DNA of 64,000 bases from Siphonodentalium dalli (Eukaryota; Mollusca; Scaphopoda; Gadilida; Siphonodentaliidae), in contig CP136061.1 of the NCBI GenBank assembly GCA_032622095.1, positions 264,400,077 to 264,464,076 of the forward strand. The letters are read 5' to 3'. Under the pieces are notes generated by a model. It saw only the letters and a list, made by a program, of their open reading frames with translations, was not told the DNA's origin and ran no database searches. Shown one piece after another: positions 23,846-35,800 of the stretch. A program made the position numbers and the translations under genes. Position 1 is the first letter of the stretch. The number at the start of each line of letters is the position of its first letter.

Positions 23846-24374
23846 TTAAAGGTGGATTATCTCTTTGTAAACATGTATTATATAGTTACCGGGGTATGAA
23901 ATATTAGATTTGAATCGAAGACTCCTGTCCGGAAATGCTTCTATCGATTAATATTAATTTTATTTCGAATATTTTCTGGACTAAAAAGGTGTGTTTGTTC
24001 AGCTAACGAACACTAGTGGTTACTGTTAACAGAGACCATAAATTATATTGTGCAATTTTGTCACAAATAAACGTCAATTATACTCATTATCGCTTATATC
24101 TGTGGAACAAAACAATACAAACAACCAATCTGTGACATTTGACATTGGTTGCGTAGCCGTAGGAACAGCCCAGTGCTCTATATCGCAATACGGTCTCATC
24201 CGAATGGTCGGTTCTAAAAATAGTAACATAAACGGGCCCGATTTAATATTCGAAATAAAATCAATATTAATTGATAGAAGCTTTTCCGGACATAGGTCTC
24301 CAGTTCATATCTATTATTTTATACCCACGCAACTATTTAAAAAAATATTATTTAAAGAGATAATCCATCTTTAA
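23846..24374 (+). mobile_element. TTAA-flanked MITE with small ORF (copy A)
   Basis: TTAA-AGGTGGATTATCTCTTTG at the left and the inverted AAAGAGATAATCCATCT-TTAA at the right. Beyond the perfect ends, the outer ~130 bp on each side are imperfect inverted copies of each other (shared words GTCCGGAAA, GCTTCTATC, TTTTATTTCGAATATT). An ORF (24048-24374) runs from the middle into the right end with SVTFDI, GTAQCSISQYG, RMVGSKN and IFEIKSILIDRSFSG. It stays open in four copies of this family. TTAA targeting suggests the piggyBac superfamily. Confidence 0.8.
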
Positions 24375-25159
24375 ATCCCCATGCCTACAAACACAACGTT
24401 TGGTCATGCAATGAACATATGCATGAAGCACAGCGACATCCTATGAATTTTTCCGTAATCTACGGAACCAATGGCTACCCAGTTGGAACCAAGATTAGGA
24501 CCAGTAACCCATCCTCTCTCGATGAGCCGAATACGATTTTATTGAACTCAGGAAATGCATTGTCAAGCGCATGTTCACATACACATACTTGTAAGTGGGC
24601 GCGCTTAAAACTTTTAATTAACGTTTGTCTGGGGTAGATCATTCAGTTTTGGCACTGCAACGATGCAACGGCCGACTTTATTTCACCACATTTCCATTGA
24701 TCTGGTTGATTGAAAATTTGGTTGCCCATAACAATCCAAAAGAACTGGTCTAGCGTCAGCTGCAAATCCGTCCATTGTAACAGATAATATGTCAGAGTGT
24801 GATTTCAAACTTTAGAGAATGTTAAGTGCAGTACATTATCTATTCAATGTAGAGTCGCGACGGTATCACCCTCTGTAAGTCAATGCATTGCTAACATATC
24901 ATGAGCGATATTCATGCGAGCTTTATGCAATTGATTGGTGATTATAATTGTTATTATTCCATTTTGTGAGTGCAACTATTGGTATACAATCGGATAGATC
25001 TCAGTTGTAAAGAAAATAGAGCAACATTACAAAATATATCGATACCGCCTGTCATAACTAAAGACGTTTGGGCTGTCCCACGCGCATCATGTAGGGCAAT
25101 AAGATTATCTCCTTCTTTGAGTCGATCTGAGATAAAGCCTATTGCTTAATTTGACCTTA
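24375..25159. other. intergenic, no gene recognised
   Basis: Short ORFs only. No domains, repeats or RNA genes that I can support. Confidence 0.4.
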
Positions 25160-26357
25160 TTTATTTCAACATGAATACGATCCTCTCCCTTTGCTTGGAG
25201 TCATGTATTTGTTTTGTGAAAATATTCCCGGTTTGCCATGAAATATCTAAAAAATCTGTCAATACCATGGGCTTTGTTATCACCCACTGTCGGAATATAT
25301 GTTTGTGGAGACAGCTTCGTGTTCTGCTTGGGTCACACTCTATTACCACCCCCTTTATCTCGAGTTGATCGCAACGATTATGTGATGTTGAGTTTATTGT
25401 ATCATCGAGTATCAAGTATACATTTGTCTTTGTCATTTTAGCAAGTGCATATGACAGAAATTCAAAAAGAAAGTATTGCAGTAAGTCCAGTGCTAGCCAA
25501 TGATATAATTACAATATAATATAATTGCAATAGAATAGAATATAATTACAAACAAATTGCACAGCCGCTACGGAAGGTGACATTGATGACCCAGTTATTT
25601 GGTACGTCAAATCTATGGTGTCGACGCGTTGTGCATTCATCAGGTCTGTTTGGAATTTGCTTCCCTTGTACGTCCGTTTGACTCAATCAATGAAGGTGTG
25701 TAGGGCGATAGATTATGTCATCAATTCGCGAGCCCCCGTGCTATTATTTGGTAGCATGCCCTCGCAAAAATAACTTATGCGTCACACATTATTATGCATG
25801 AGGATCTTTCTATAGATCGGGTAAATGTTGGCGCTGGGTATTGCTGTTAAAAAGGTCACATCCATTAAAACCGCCATAAACAGAATTAACATTATAAACA
25901 AACCTTGTTCTTATACCAATCATAAATACATGTATCACCTTAATTTCAGTATGCTATGTTAGTACTTTGTGTTATATTGTAGGCCTATGTAAGCAAATGT
26001 CATCGTATGTACATGTATATATACTGCAATACTTTCTTTTTGAATTTCTGTCATATGCACTTGCTAACATGACAAAGACAAATGTGTACTTGATACTGGA
26101 TGATACAATAAACTCAACATCACACAATCGTTGCGATCAACTCGAGATAAAGGGGGTGGTAATAGAGTGTGACCCAAGCAGAACACGAAGCTGTCTCCAC
26201 AAACATATATTCCAACAGTGAGTGATAACAGTGAGTGATAACAAAGCCCATGGTATTGACAGATTTTTAGATATTTCATGGAAAACCGGGAATGTTTTCA
26301 CAAAACAAATACATGACTCCAAGCAAAGGGAGGGGATCATATTCATGTTGAAATAAA
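25160..26357. repeat. large inverted repeat, ~325-bp arms
   Basis: 25160-25483 and 26023-26357 are near-identical inverted copies around a 540-bp spacer. Each arm carries the same ORF start (MTKTNVYLILDDTINSTSHN), then CDQLEIKGVVIECDPSRTRS. The right arm differs by a short tandem duplication of GTGAGTGATAACA near 26220, which breaks its frame. The encoded peptide matches no family I recognise. The unit may be a foldback element or a duplicated exon. Confidence 0.85.
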
Positions 26358-26369
26358 TAAGCTAAATTT

Positions 26370-26885
26370 GAATATACTACTACTGACATCTGTCAACTCT
26401 GCATCAAAGAACCTGAGGACATTCTTCACTTCATTATAGCCTGTGAAAGTCTCCATTCTGTAAGAAGCCGCTTCATAATAGCCATAAAAGAAACTTTTAC
26501 CCAAGCTGGATTGAACCACAGTATACAAAACCATTACTTTTTGAAACTAATACTTGACTGCTCATCATTCGATATCCCAAAGTACTGCGTGCTGAAAATT
26601 GAATCAATCACCAGATGCCTGTGCTACCAACTACACCATGCTCGTATTCGTATCCTGTCCTGTGAGAAGACTGGTCTAACAGCTCCGCCAATGGACCCTG
26701 GCAGTCAGTGACAGCCACACGTTAGAATCGACACTACTTGTAAATAACTATACTTATTGCAGACTGAATACATACATGTATACACATATCAATCCTATGT
26801 GCTCAAGAAGACGTGGCTACGTCCGCCCATAAGGACGGTTCTCCTGATACAGGAGGGTGTACAGAGAAGGTAACGGTAAAGGTAA
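26370..26885 (+). mobile_element. 3' end of a non-LTR retrotransposon
   Basis: In frame from about 26394 the sequence encodes CQLCIKEPEDILHFIIACES followed by LHSVRSRFIIAIKETF. This is the C-x2-C ... H-x4-C cysteine/histidine motif found at the C-terminus of many CR1/L2/jockey-group ORF2 proteins. The reading continues to a stop near 26709. The 3' tail ends in the short repeat GGTAACGGTAAAGGTAAAAT, a simple-repeat tail typical of these elements. Endonuclease and reverse transcriptase are absent, so it is a strongly 5'-truncated copy. It abuts a MITE fragment. Confidence 0.65.
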
Positions 26886-27060
26886 AATAACCACTATTGT
26901 TCGTTAGCTAAACAACCACAGCTTTTTAGACCAGAACATATTCGAAATAAAAATTAATATCAATCAATTTAAGCATTTCCGGAAAGAAGTCTTCAATTCA
27001 GAACTAATATTTTATACCCCGGTAGCTATATAATACATGTTGACAAATAGATAATCCACA
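26886..27060 (-). mobile_element. truncated copy of the TTAA MITE (copy B)
   Basis: TAACCACTATTG, CTTTTTAGACCAGAA, ATTCGAAATAAAA, GCATTTCCGGA and TTATACCCCGG match the right half of the full elements. It ends at AGATAATCCAC. The left half is missing, and the retrotransposon tail joins it at ATAACCACTATTG. Confidence 0.75.
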
Positions 27061-27499
27061 GATAAGAAATAAACAAATAACGGGAAAAAGAAACTCTGTA
27101 TTGTGACATTGTTCTATTCTATCCACCGCTGCTTAAGACCACTTTTTTAAAACAACTGTTTCTGGATAGAAACAATTATATTTTCTTTGGTGCGTATGAT
27201 CCGAAAGTTTCTTAACTGCATCAATAATTCAATATGGCTTCTGCATGGTGCCACTACATCTATGCTACATTAAACTAACGGAAACTGGATATGATAAGCA
27301 CATACCGGAAATATATCGCACACAGGCCTGCGTTCATCCGTGAAGCAGATGATAAACACACACCGGGAATATATCGCATGTATGTACAGGCGTGGATTCG
27401 TTAAGCAGTTTGCACAATGAGACAAAGTGAGAAAATGCTGGAAATCATGCAGCGAATCTGCATATTTGCTGTCACATTAAAACAGAATCCACATGGATA
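27061..27499. other. upstream flank of ZNF-3
   Basis: Two partial repeats of CACAC(A/C)GGGAATATATCGCA-like sequence (27300-27390) precede the finger array. No start exon or promoter can be assigned confidently. Confidence 0.4.
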
Positions 27500-29583
27500 T
27501 AGCTCTTATTAATGTGATGTGTGTGATAAATCATTTACCCAATCTAGTACCATGGCGAAACATAAGAGGATCCACACTGGGAATCGCCTGTATCAATGTG
27601 AAGTGTGCCAGAAATCATTTTTTGAGTTGAGTAGCCTGACAGTACACAAACGGATACACACGGGAGATCGCCCATACCAATGTGATGTGTGCCAGAAATT
27701 ATTTACTGAGTCGAGTAACCTAACAAAACATAAGAGAATCCATACCGGGGATCGTCCGTTTCATTGTGATATTTGCAATAAATCATTTATCGAGTCGAGT
27801 AACCTGACGAGACATAAGAAGATCCACACGAGTAATCGCCCGTATCAATGTGATGTGTGCGAAAAAACATTTGATCAGTTGAGTAACCTGACAAAACGTA
27901 AGCTAATCCACACTGAGGATCGCCCGTTTCAATGTGATGTGTGCGAGAAATCATTTGCTCGGTCGTGTAATTTAACGAGGCATATGATGATCCACACCGG
28001 GGATAGTCCGTTTCAATGTGATGTGTGTGAGAAATCATTTAATCAGTCGAGTAGCCTGACAAAACATAAGATGGTCCACACTGGGAATCGCCCGTATCAA
28101 TGTGAAGAGTGCCAGAAATCATTTTTTGAGTTGAGTAGCCTGACAGTACACAAACGGATACACACGGGAGATCGCCCATACCAATGTGATGTGTGCGAGA
28201 AATCATTTACTGAGTCGAGTAACCTGACGAAACATAAGAGGATCCACACCGGGGATCGTCCGTTTCATTGTGATATTTGCGATAAATCATTAACCGAGTC
28301 GAGTAGCCTGACGAAACATAAGAGGATCCACACGGGGGATCGCCCGTACCAATGTGAAGAGTGCGAGAAATCATTTGATCGGTTTAGTAACCTGACGAAA
28401 CATAAGATGATCCACACTGGGGATCGTCCGTTTCAATGTGATGTGTGCGAGAAATCATTTACCGAGTCGAGTAGCCTGACAACGCATAAAATGATCCACA
28501 CGGGCGATAGCCCTTATCAATGTGATATGTGCGAGAAATCATTTACTCAGGCGATAAGCGTGACTGTTCACAAGCGGATATACACACGGGAGATCGTCCA
28601 TATCAATGTGATTTGTGCCAGAAATCATTTATCCAGTCGAGTAGCCTGACGAAACATAAGAGAATCCACACCGGGGTTCGTCCGTTTCAATGTCATGTGT
28701 GCGATAAATCATTTACTCAGTCGAGTGGCCTGACACAACATAAGAGGATCCACACTGGGGATCGACCGTATCAATGTGATATGTGCGATAAATCATTTAC
28801 CCATTTGAGTACCCTGACTATACACAAACGGGTACACACGGGAGATCGTCCATATCAATGTGATTTGTGCCATAAATCGTTTATTCACTCGAGTGGCCTG
28901 GCGACACATAAGAAGAACCACACCGAGGATCGCCCGTATCGATGTGATGTTTGCGATAAATCATTTGCTGAGTCTAGTAGTCTGACTATACACAAACGGG
29001 TACACACGGGAGATCGCCCGTACCGATGTGATGTGTGCCAGAAATCATTTATTCACTCGAGTGGCCTGGCGACACATAAGAAGAACCACAACGGGAATCG
29101 ACCGTTTCAATGTGATGTTTGCGATAAATCATTTACTGAGTCGAGTAGCCTGACTGCACAAGCAGATACACACGGGAGATCGCCCGTACCGATGTGATGT
29201 GTGCCAGAAATCATTTATTCAGTCTAGTGACCTGACGAGGCATAATATGATCCATACCGGGGTTTGTCCGTTTCAATGTGATGTGTGCGAGAAATCATTT
29301 ACTCGGTTGAGTAACTTGACGAGACATAAGTTAACCCACTCATCCGCACCAATGTGATTTATACAAGACGTCATTTTTACAATTGGGTAGTCTGACGATA
29401 AAAAGCGGACACACACGGGAGATCGTCCGTGTCAATGTGGTATGTGTCAGATATCATTTATTCAGTCGAGCGACCTTATAAAACATAAAGAATCCACACG
29501 TCGGATTGCCCGTATCGATGTGTTGTGTGCGAGAAATCATTTGCTCGTTTGAGTACACTGACCATTCATAAGTTAAAGATGGA
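27500..29583 (+). pseudogene. poly-C2H2 zinc-finger array (ZNF-3), frame-broken
   Basis: About 22 C2H2 fingers with TGDRPY, TGDRPF or TGNRPY linkers lie on the plus strand. An ORF of 376 residues (27519-28649) holds 13 fingers. A one-base change near 28580 moves the array into another frame (28529-29197, about seven fingers), and a second shift near 29155 moves it again. The last fingers (29200-29570) are increasingly damaged. One finger has Arg for its first zinc His (TKRKLIH). A TAA stands where the usual Gln codon of YQCD would be at the 5' edge (near 27511). The final finger runs into a MITE at 29573 and ends eight codons later at a stop inside it. Fingers with FFELSSLTV and FTESSNLTK occur twice, showing internal block duplication. 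The family is DNA-binding; this copy is probably dead or assembled with errors. Confidence 0.8.
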
Positions 29584-30165
29584 TTATCTCTTTAAATAAC
29601 AAATTTTAAATAGTTGCGTGGGTATAAAATAATAGATATGAACTGAAGACCTATGTCCGGAAAAGCTTTTATCAATTAATATTGATTTTATTTCGAATAT
29701 TAAATCGGGCCCATTTATGTTAATATTTTTAGAACCGACCATTCGGATGCTACCGTATTGCGATATAGAGCACTGGGCTGTTCCTACGGCGGCTACGCAA
29801 CGAATGTCAAATGTCACAGATTGGTTGTTTGTACTGTTTTGTTCCACATATATAAGCTGAACAAACACACCTTTTTAGACCAGAAAATATTCGAAATAAA
29901 ATTACTATTAATCGATAGAAGCATTTCCGGACAGGAGTCTTCGATTCAAATCTAATATTTTAAACCCCGGTAACAATATAATACATGTTTACAAAGAGAT
30001 AATCAACCTTTATACCCCGGTAACTATATAATACATGTTTACAAAGAGATAATCCACCTTTATACCCCGGTAACTATATAATACATGTTTACAAAGAGAT
30101 AAACCATCTTTATACCCCGGTAACAATATAATACATGTTTACAATGAGATAAACCATCTTTATAA
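29573..30165 (-). mobile_element. TTAA MITE (copy C) with amplified terminus
   Basis: It starts TTAA-AGATGGATTATCTCTTTA immediately inside ZNF-3. The small ORF (29584-29868, minus) carries the same SVTFDI and ISQYG segments, with a three-base insertion that keeps frame. Part of the interior is deleted near 29850. The right terminus is repeated four times with an exact 50-bp period (TATACCCCGG at 30011, 30061 and 30111, TAAACCCCGG at 29961). Confidence 0.85.
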
Positions 30166-31474
30166 GCCCACGTAAGTCATCAGAGGGCTCTGAGTGTACT
30201 GGGAGCACACACGCGACGCTGGGAGAGCTGAATTGCAATACCGTTCCTTTGAAAATTTGTTTCTTAAAAATAGATGACCTTTGACATGCCCTATTGAACT
30301 CTTGGTATCGTGTTTCCGAGTCACCTATTTAGCGATTGGACGATCGCGTTTGTCTTAACCAATCAGAATTAACGTTGCTCACAGGCGGTTGTTAGGCAAG
30401 TGATGCTATTCAAACAAATGGAAATCGCCACCTCGGATTATTATTTCCACGAATTGCCAATTACGACACACGCGGTGGGCAAGAAAAAAACTGCTTACAT
30501 TATGATATACAAGGTGAGTACATGTACATGATCATTATCGGATGTAGGATGTACCATTGTACGCCTTGTTTGACCGCGAATGTAATAAATTCACTAATTG
30601 AGTAATTACAGGCGAGTGATGCAGACTGACTCTTGACCGTTGACTCTAACTTCTAAGTTCTAACTAAGTAACTTACTTAGTTCTAACTTCTCAGACTCAG
30701 TGACTCGGGTTCAAAGTCATAATTCCACGATTCACTCTTGCACCATATTTCTAAATTACAATTTGAACGAATCAAGATCTACCTCGTTTGTGAATATACT
30801 TGTGAGTACTGTGTACACAGCGAACAATTAATTTATGAACACAGTTTTGTCAAAGGTGTCACTAACTGCGACCAGAAATTATTTAGACATCGAATTCTCG
30901 CATTGTTGACTCGTCGACTGATACTGATAGAACACTGACACGCGGCGGTGGTAAAATGACTTTCACGGTTATAATCCTGATGAGAAAGTATGGGATAATA
31001 CAATAAGTCTGCCGTACATTACACTGGCTACAGTACAGTACCGTTTATTAATATTACAGTTTGTTTTGAATATGTCAGAGCAAAACTGGTAGTCACCGTA
31101 GTGGTAACCATTCTGCAATACCAAATGGCCTCACCTTAGGCTTAGTGTAAACAATATTTTATTCTCAAGAATTGCACATATAATACATAATATAAGGACG
31201 ATAACAATTTAACATAAGAGAAAAGGATTTGGCAGTAAGCCAAAGGCTTATAGGTGGCCATTTCCTTAGTATATATATTGCATCATGGTTTGATTGGGTC
31301 TCAATGATGAATTGCCTGTTCCACAAGCACCCGCAACCTATCCCGTTGCCAATCGCTGCGAGTCAACCCCTCACCCACAATCACACCTCTGGTATGCTTG
31401 AGTATACGAGAGCACAATATTTTTGTTTTATGTAGGCTTTTGGTTCACTCTTTACAGTTCATAACCATATTATG
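30166..31474. promoter_or_regulatory. candidate promoter/first-exon region, weak
   Basis: 30330-30370 carries an inverted CCAAT word (GATTGG) and a forward one (ACCAATCAG). Downstream, ATGATATACAAG is followed by GTGAGT at 30514, a good 5' splice site. This could be a promoter with a short first exon on the plus strand. No downstream exon can be identified, so this is a weak inference. The rest is intergenic. Confidence 0.25.
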
Positions 31475-32698
31475 TCAGTTAAATCGTTTGGTGTCGTCGA
31501 TGAACTTTTGGACGGCAATGAATATGTCGGCATTTTTGGTATAAGATATATCTACGGACCCATGCAGTAATATTTTGACTTCCAAGTTCACATTCAGATT
31601 GGCTAAATAACGGACTCTTTCACGCTCGAATATTGGACAGTGGAGTAAGAAGTGCTCAGCAGTTTCTAATTCTCCACAGTCGCAAAATGGACTATTATTC
31701 AAATGATTGCAAAACAGGTCATATTTCAGGTTACTGCAGTTTGTTCGCAGGCGACAGTGGTAGATTTGGCTTGGTCTTCGGTACGCTATATAATAACATG
31801 ACGGTATGATAATTCGATCGGTTAAAAGAAAATTCTTAAAGTCAGAGACAGATTCACATTCTTTCGCCTTTGGCGGAAGGTTGTTCCATAACTTGACGGT
31901 AGCTGGAAGAAATGAATTTTCGTATCTTGTCGCGTAAACTCTGGGAGTCCTGAGACCCTTTTGTCTGAAATTATAATTGGTTAAACTTCCAGATTCAATA
32001 GGAACTAGAGTATATAAGTAAGGAGGCGTGGTTCTCCTAATCATTTTAAAAAATTGCACAAGTTTAGTTTTTTCTCTCCTGCTAGATAGTGAGTCCCAAC
32101 CGGTTTCCCGTAATAGTGATTGTTTGCTGCAGCTTCTAGTTGCTCCCGTGACTAATCTAGCAGCCTCGTATTGGATATCTTCCAGAGAGGTTGAATTTTC
32201 AACTGAGCAATTACCCCATACCGAGGAGGCATATTCCAACACTGGACGGATGTATGACAAGTATATACGCTCAAGTGTTCTCCTGTCCAGAATGAATTTA
32301 TATTTCCTCAGTATGTACATTCGACTTGCGGCTCGATTTTCAATATCAGTGACATGATCTTTCCACGTACCGTCTCTGTTAAAAGTAAGACCTAAATGTT
32401 TGTGGGTTTCGACTTCTACAATATCCTTGTCCGACATCTGCAGGGGAGGGTGGACAATTATGTTATTTTTCCATGATACTAAAAGTGATTCTGTTTTCAT
32501 GGGATTAAATTTCACTAGCCATTTTTGAGACCATTCGAAAATCAGACTAATATCGTTGTTGATTACCTCTGCGGCAATAACTGGGTCTTCAATGGATAGA
32601 AATAAAGAGGTATCATCAGCAAAAAGCCTTACATTGCACGTAACCTTAGGCTTCACCACTACTATTATGTTTATGCACTTCATTTTCAAGTTAATCAT
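31475..32698 (-). mobile_element. 5'-truncated non-LTR retrotransposon, reverse transcriptase C-terminal half
   Basis: A 407-residue minus-strand ORF begins with about 20 unrelated residues and then joins reverse transcriptase at the catalytic box (RLFADDTSLF, about residues 26-35). It continues with NPMKTESLLVS, the palm/thumb motif HKHLGLTFNRDG, and the thumb region YLSYIRPVLEYASSVWGN. Near the C-terminus, CDCGELETAEHFLLHCPIF is the Cys/His motif of CR1/jockey-group ORF2 proteins. The endonuclease and the first reverse transcriptase motifs are missing, so it cannot be active. The remaining frame has no internal stop, so the insertion is fairly young. The 5' truncation is typical of target-primed reverse transcription. 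Confidence 0.9.
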
Positions 32699-34080
32699 GA
32701 TTTCAAGGAAATACCGTAGTGGGAATTGTCTTGGATCCAGCTATTATTTTTCGAAACTTTCAAAGTTTTGTAATTGATATTTTCCATTAATTTATGCATT
32801 GATCATCAAATAAAATCACGTGAGTTTGAATTTGATCCAAATATTTGTACATGTAATATTTAAAAAATATTATAATAGTCTCTCGTTGATATATTATATG
32901 TTAAACATTTTAAATTTACGCAACTACAGACACTGTTCTTAATCGATGTTGCAGATATAATTGAGAACCGACATGCACAACATACATGTAAATATACTGC
33001 ATGCACCAGTACATATAAAAAGGCCAAAAAAATATGCATGTTTCGACTGACCAAAATCCATGTTCAATACCTCAAATTGTCCTCAATCCTAATTTTATTT
33101 CTTCGTCAGCGATAATTTTTTGCCTAACATTACTGTTACACACTTTTACCTCTTCCTGTTATAAATACAAAACAAATTTAAACACAACTCCATCATGAAA
33201 ACACTATACATTAGACCTAAACAACTATCATGTGAGCTGGCCTTCCATGTAGGCCTATCAGTTAACCATGCATATCCATGTGTAAGCTGAGATACAAAAT
33301 GTATTAACTTACTGAATGCGAAATATTTACATGATTTGTGGTTATGTTAAAACCCAAGTGGTTTGTCATTCAATTCTTTTATTGTTTAGTCAGCCAACGA
33401 TCAGTGAGAGTCAGTACAATTGCATATTTCTCCTTTTGTTTCGCACAAGGAGAACTTTTCTGAAAGTAAATTTATCTTCTCATGTCCATGGTCAGTGGCT
33501 CAGTGGACACTGACCCCAGTGACAAGGCACTGTTCATCGCAGTTACCATGGAACCGTACATGTTAAAACTCAACCATTTTAAGTTACATGTACCACTGCA
33601 AACTTAGCATGAAAGATAAATGTCTTATTAGCATCATAGTAGTAACTGTTCAAATAATTGTTCCCATCACAGAACACATGACCAACGCTGATAATCCTCA
33701 AGCGTATTAGGCCAAAAAATAATAATACCTGTGGGATTGTGGGATAGACATATGTCCAGTTAAACTTTTCAGATGTCCATTATTTAACTGAGATGGGAAA
33801 GGTTATAAATATACCTTCGAAAATTTCAATATTTAATCAACTATTACAGTGACCATAAACATTTTGACAAGTGGACAAGTGCAAATTTTGACACCCGCGA
33901 ATAAAATATTGCGAGTAATTATCGGTGTTGGGGTAATCGCTCCTTTTTCATGGGAAGGACTTGGCCAATGCATTCTCTTTTATATTAGTATGCGAGGCGC
34001 CATATTGGTGACTCGCCTATATAAGAGAATGCACTGGCACATGGTTTGCAAAATTTCAGGAAGCTCCAGTTAAGAAAGGG
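32699..34080. other. intergenic; hairpin at 33945-34050
   Basis: No gene recognised. An inverted repeat pairs CCAATGCATTCTCTTTTATA with TATAAGAGAATGCACTGG (33966-34038). A related hairpin is at 38740-38815 (CCAACGCATTCTCTTACAT and TATAAGAGAAGGCACTGG). Both are followed by similar context (ACATGG), so they are two copies of one small element. Confidence 0.55.
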
Positions 34081-34617
34081 TTAAAGATGGATTATCTCTT
34101 TAAATAATTTTTTTTAAATAGTTGCGTGGGTATAAAATAATAGATATGAACTGAAGACCCCTGTCTGGAAAAGCTTCTATCAATTAATATTGATTTTATT
34201 TTGAATATTAAATCGGGACCTTGTATGTGTCTATTTTTAGAACAGACCATTCGGATGATACCATATTGTGATACAGAGTACTGGACTGTTCCTATGGCTA
34301 CGCACCGAAAGTCAAATGTCCCAGATTGATTGCTTGTATTGTTGTGTTCCACTTATATAACCGATAACGAGTATAATTAACGATTATATGTGACAAAATT
34401 GTACAATACAATTTAGGTCTCTGTTAACAGTAACCACTATTGTTCATAAGCTGAACAAACACACCTTTTTAGACCAGAAAATATTCTAAATAAAATTAAT
34501 ATTAATTGATAGAAGCATTTTCCGGACAGGAGTCTTCGATTCAAATCTAATATTTTTTACCCCGCCCAGTAACTATATAATACGTTACTAGTTTACAAAG
34601 AGATAATCCACCTTTAA
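34081..34617 (-). mobile_element. TTAA MITE (copy D), full length
   Basis: TTAA-AGATGGATTATCTCTTTA at the left and AAAGAGATAATCCACCT-TTAA at the right. The minus-strand ORF (34092-34352) is open and has diverged (MEHNNTSNQSGTFDFRC; IFKIKSILIDRSFSRQG) but has no stop or shift. Confidence 0.85.
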
Positions 34618-35108
34618 TAAATAGCATCAGCTTAGAAGCAGTATCAGCTTAGAAGATAATCAATATATGTAGGAAAATCATTACACAGGGGTGCTGTAAT
34701 GTGACACAGGGATTGTCGGGGATAGGTGCTGATGATTTTAAATAATTAGCAATAAAAAGTGTTTATCATCAGCTTAGAATATATGTAGGGGCAACTTTCT
34801 CAGGTGTCTCATAGAATAGGTGCGGTTGACCCCAGGTAAATCAAAGAGACACTAATAATTAGCTTGGATGACTTGTAGGCACAATAATTATTTAACCCTC
34901 ATAAAAGCAAACTCCTGGTATCCCAAACAGTAGTTACTACTGTTTATTTTTAATGCTTTTAAATTAAATGTCAGCAAATTTACATGGTTGTATTTGAGCT
35001 CGATAGTTCAAACTGCTCGGCATAAACAATGACTGTTAGTCGTTCCTTTTATTTAACAGTTCAAACTCCCTGAAAAGAAGCCATATATTACTTACAATGC
35101 AGCATACT
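34618..35108. other. intergenic
   Basis: No gene recognised. AGCTTAGAA(G/T) words occur three times at 34628-34790 near ATATATGTAGG. Otherwise nothing is visible. Confidence 0.4.
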
Positions 35109-35800
35109 GGGAGGCCCTTTTTCACATTTATTATTTATTTACGCTTAAGCTCAAATATTTGCGCTTAAGCGCAAATAACCTCTATCATTTGCGCTTAAAT
35201 GCAAATATTTACGCTTATGCATAAACAATTTGTGCTTAATCGCAAATCATTTGCACTTAAGTGCAAATCATTTGCGCTTAAGCGCAAATAAAAATTAATA
35301 TGCATTGAATCCCCCTTGAATTAATTTCAAATGGCACAGGCCTAAACACATCACTAAAGTTTATATAGCCCACATATGATCGAAACAATCCCCCAGTAAC
35401 CCGAGATGTTTTATGACCATGGCCATGGTATAGATCTGTGCAGGATATGTCTCTTTTATATAATATACTATATCTCTGGGATGGAGGCACAAATTCTTGG
35501 GGACAGGGATTCTGATATTATGAAAATTGGAATTTTTTTCATCAACTTTCCAGTATGTATGGGCCACTACTACTAGTATGGGCCCATGATAATATAATAT
35601 GAGATGGACTCAATCATTCACATCAGAGAGATGTAAGGGAGTGTTAGGTATTTTCACTTAAGCGCAAACGATTTGCGCTTAAGCGCAAATAAATTGATAG
35701 ACACATATTTACGCTTAAGCTTAAGCGCAATTGATTTACGCTTAAGCGCAAATATTTGCGCTTAAGCGTAAATAAATAATAAATGTGAAAGGGGCCTCCC
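35109..35800. mobile_element. foldback MITE with GCGCTTAAGC palindrome arrays
   Basis: GGGAGGCCCTTTTTCACATT, then TATTATTTATTTACGCTTAAG, opens the element, and its complement closes it (CTTAAGCGTAAATAAATAAT ... GGGGCCTCCC). Inside each end is an array of the 18-bp palindrome TTTGCGCTTAAGCGCAAA and variants (TTTGCACTTAAGTGCAAA, TTTACGCTTATGCATAAA). There are about seven copies on the left (35147-35290) and four on the right (35655-35780). The variants often change both halves together, keeping the dyad. The interior is non-coding. Confidence 0.8.
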
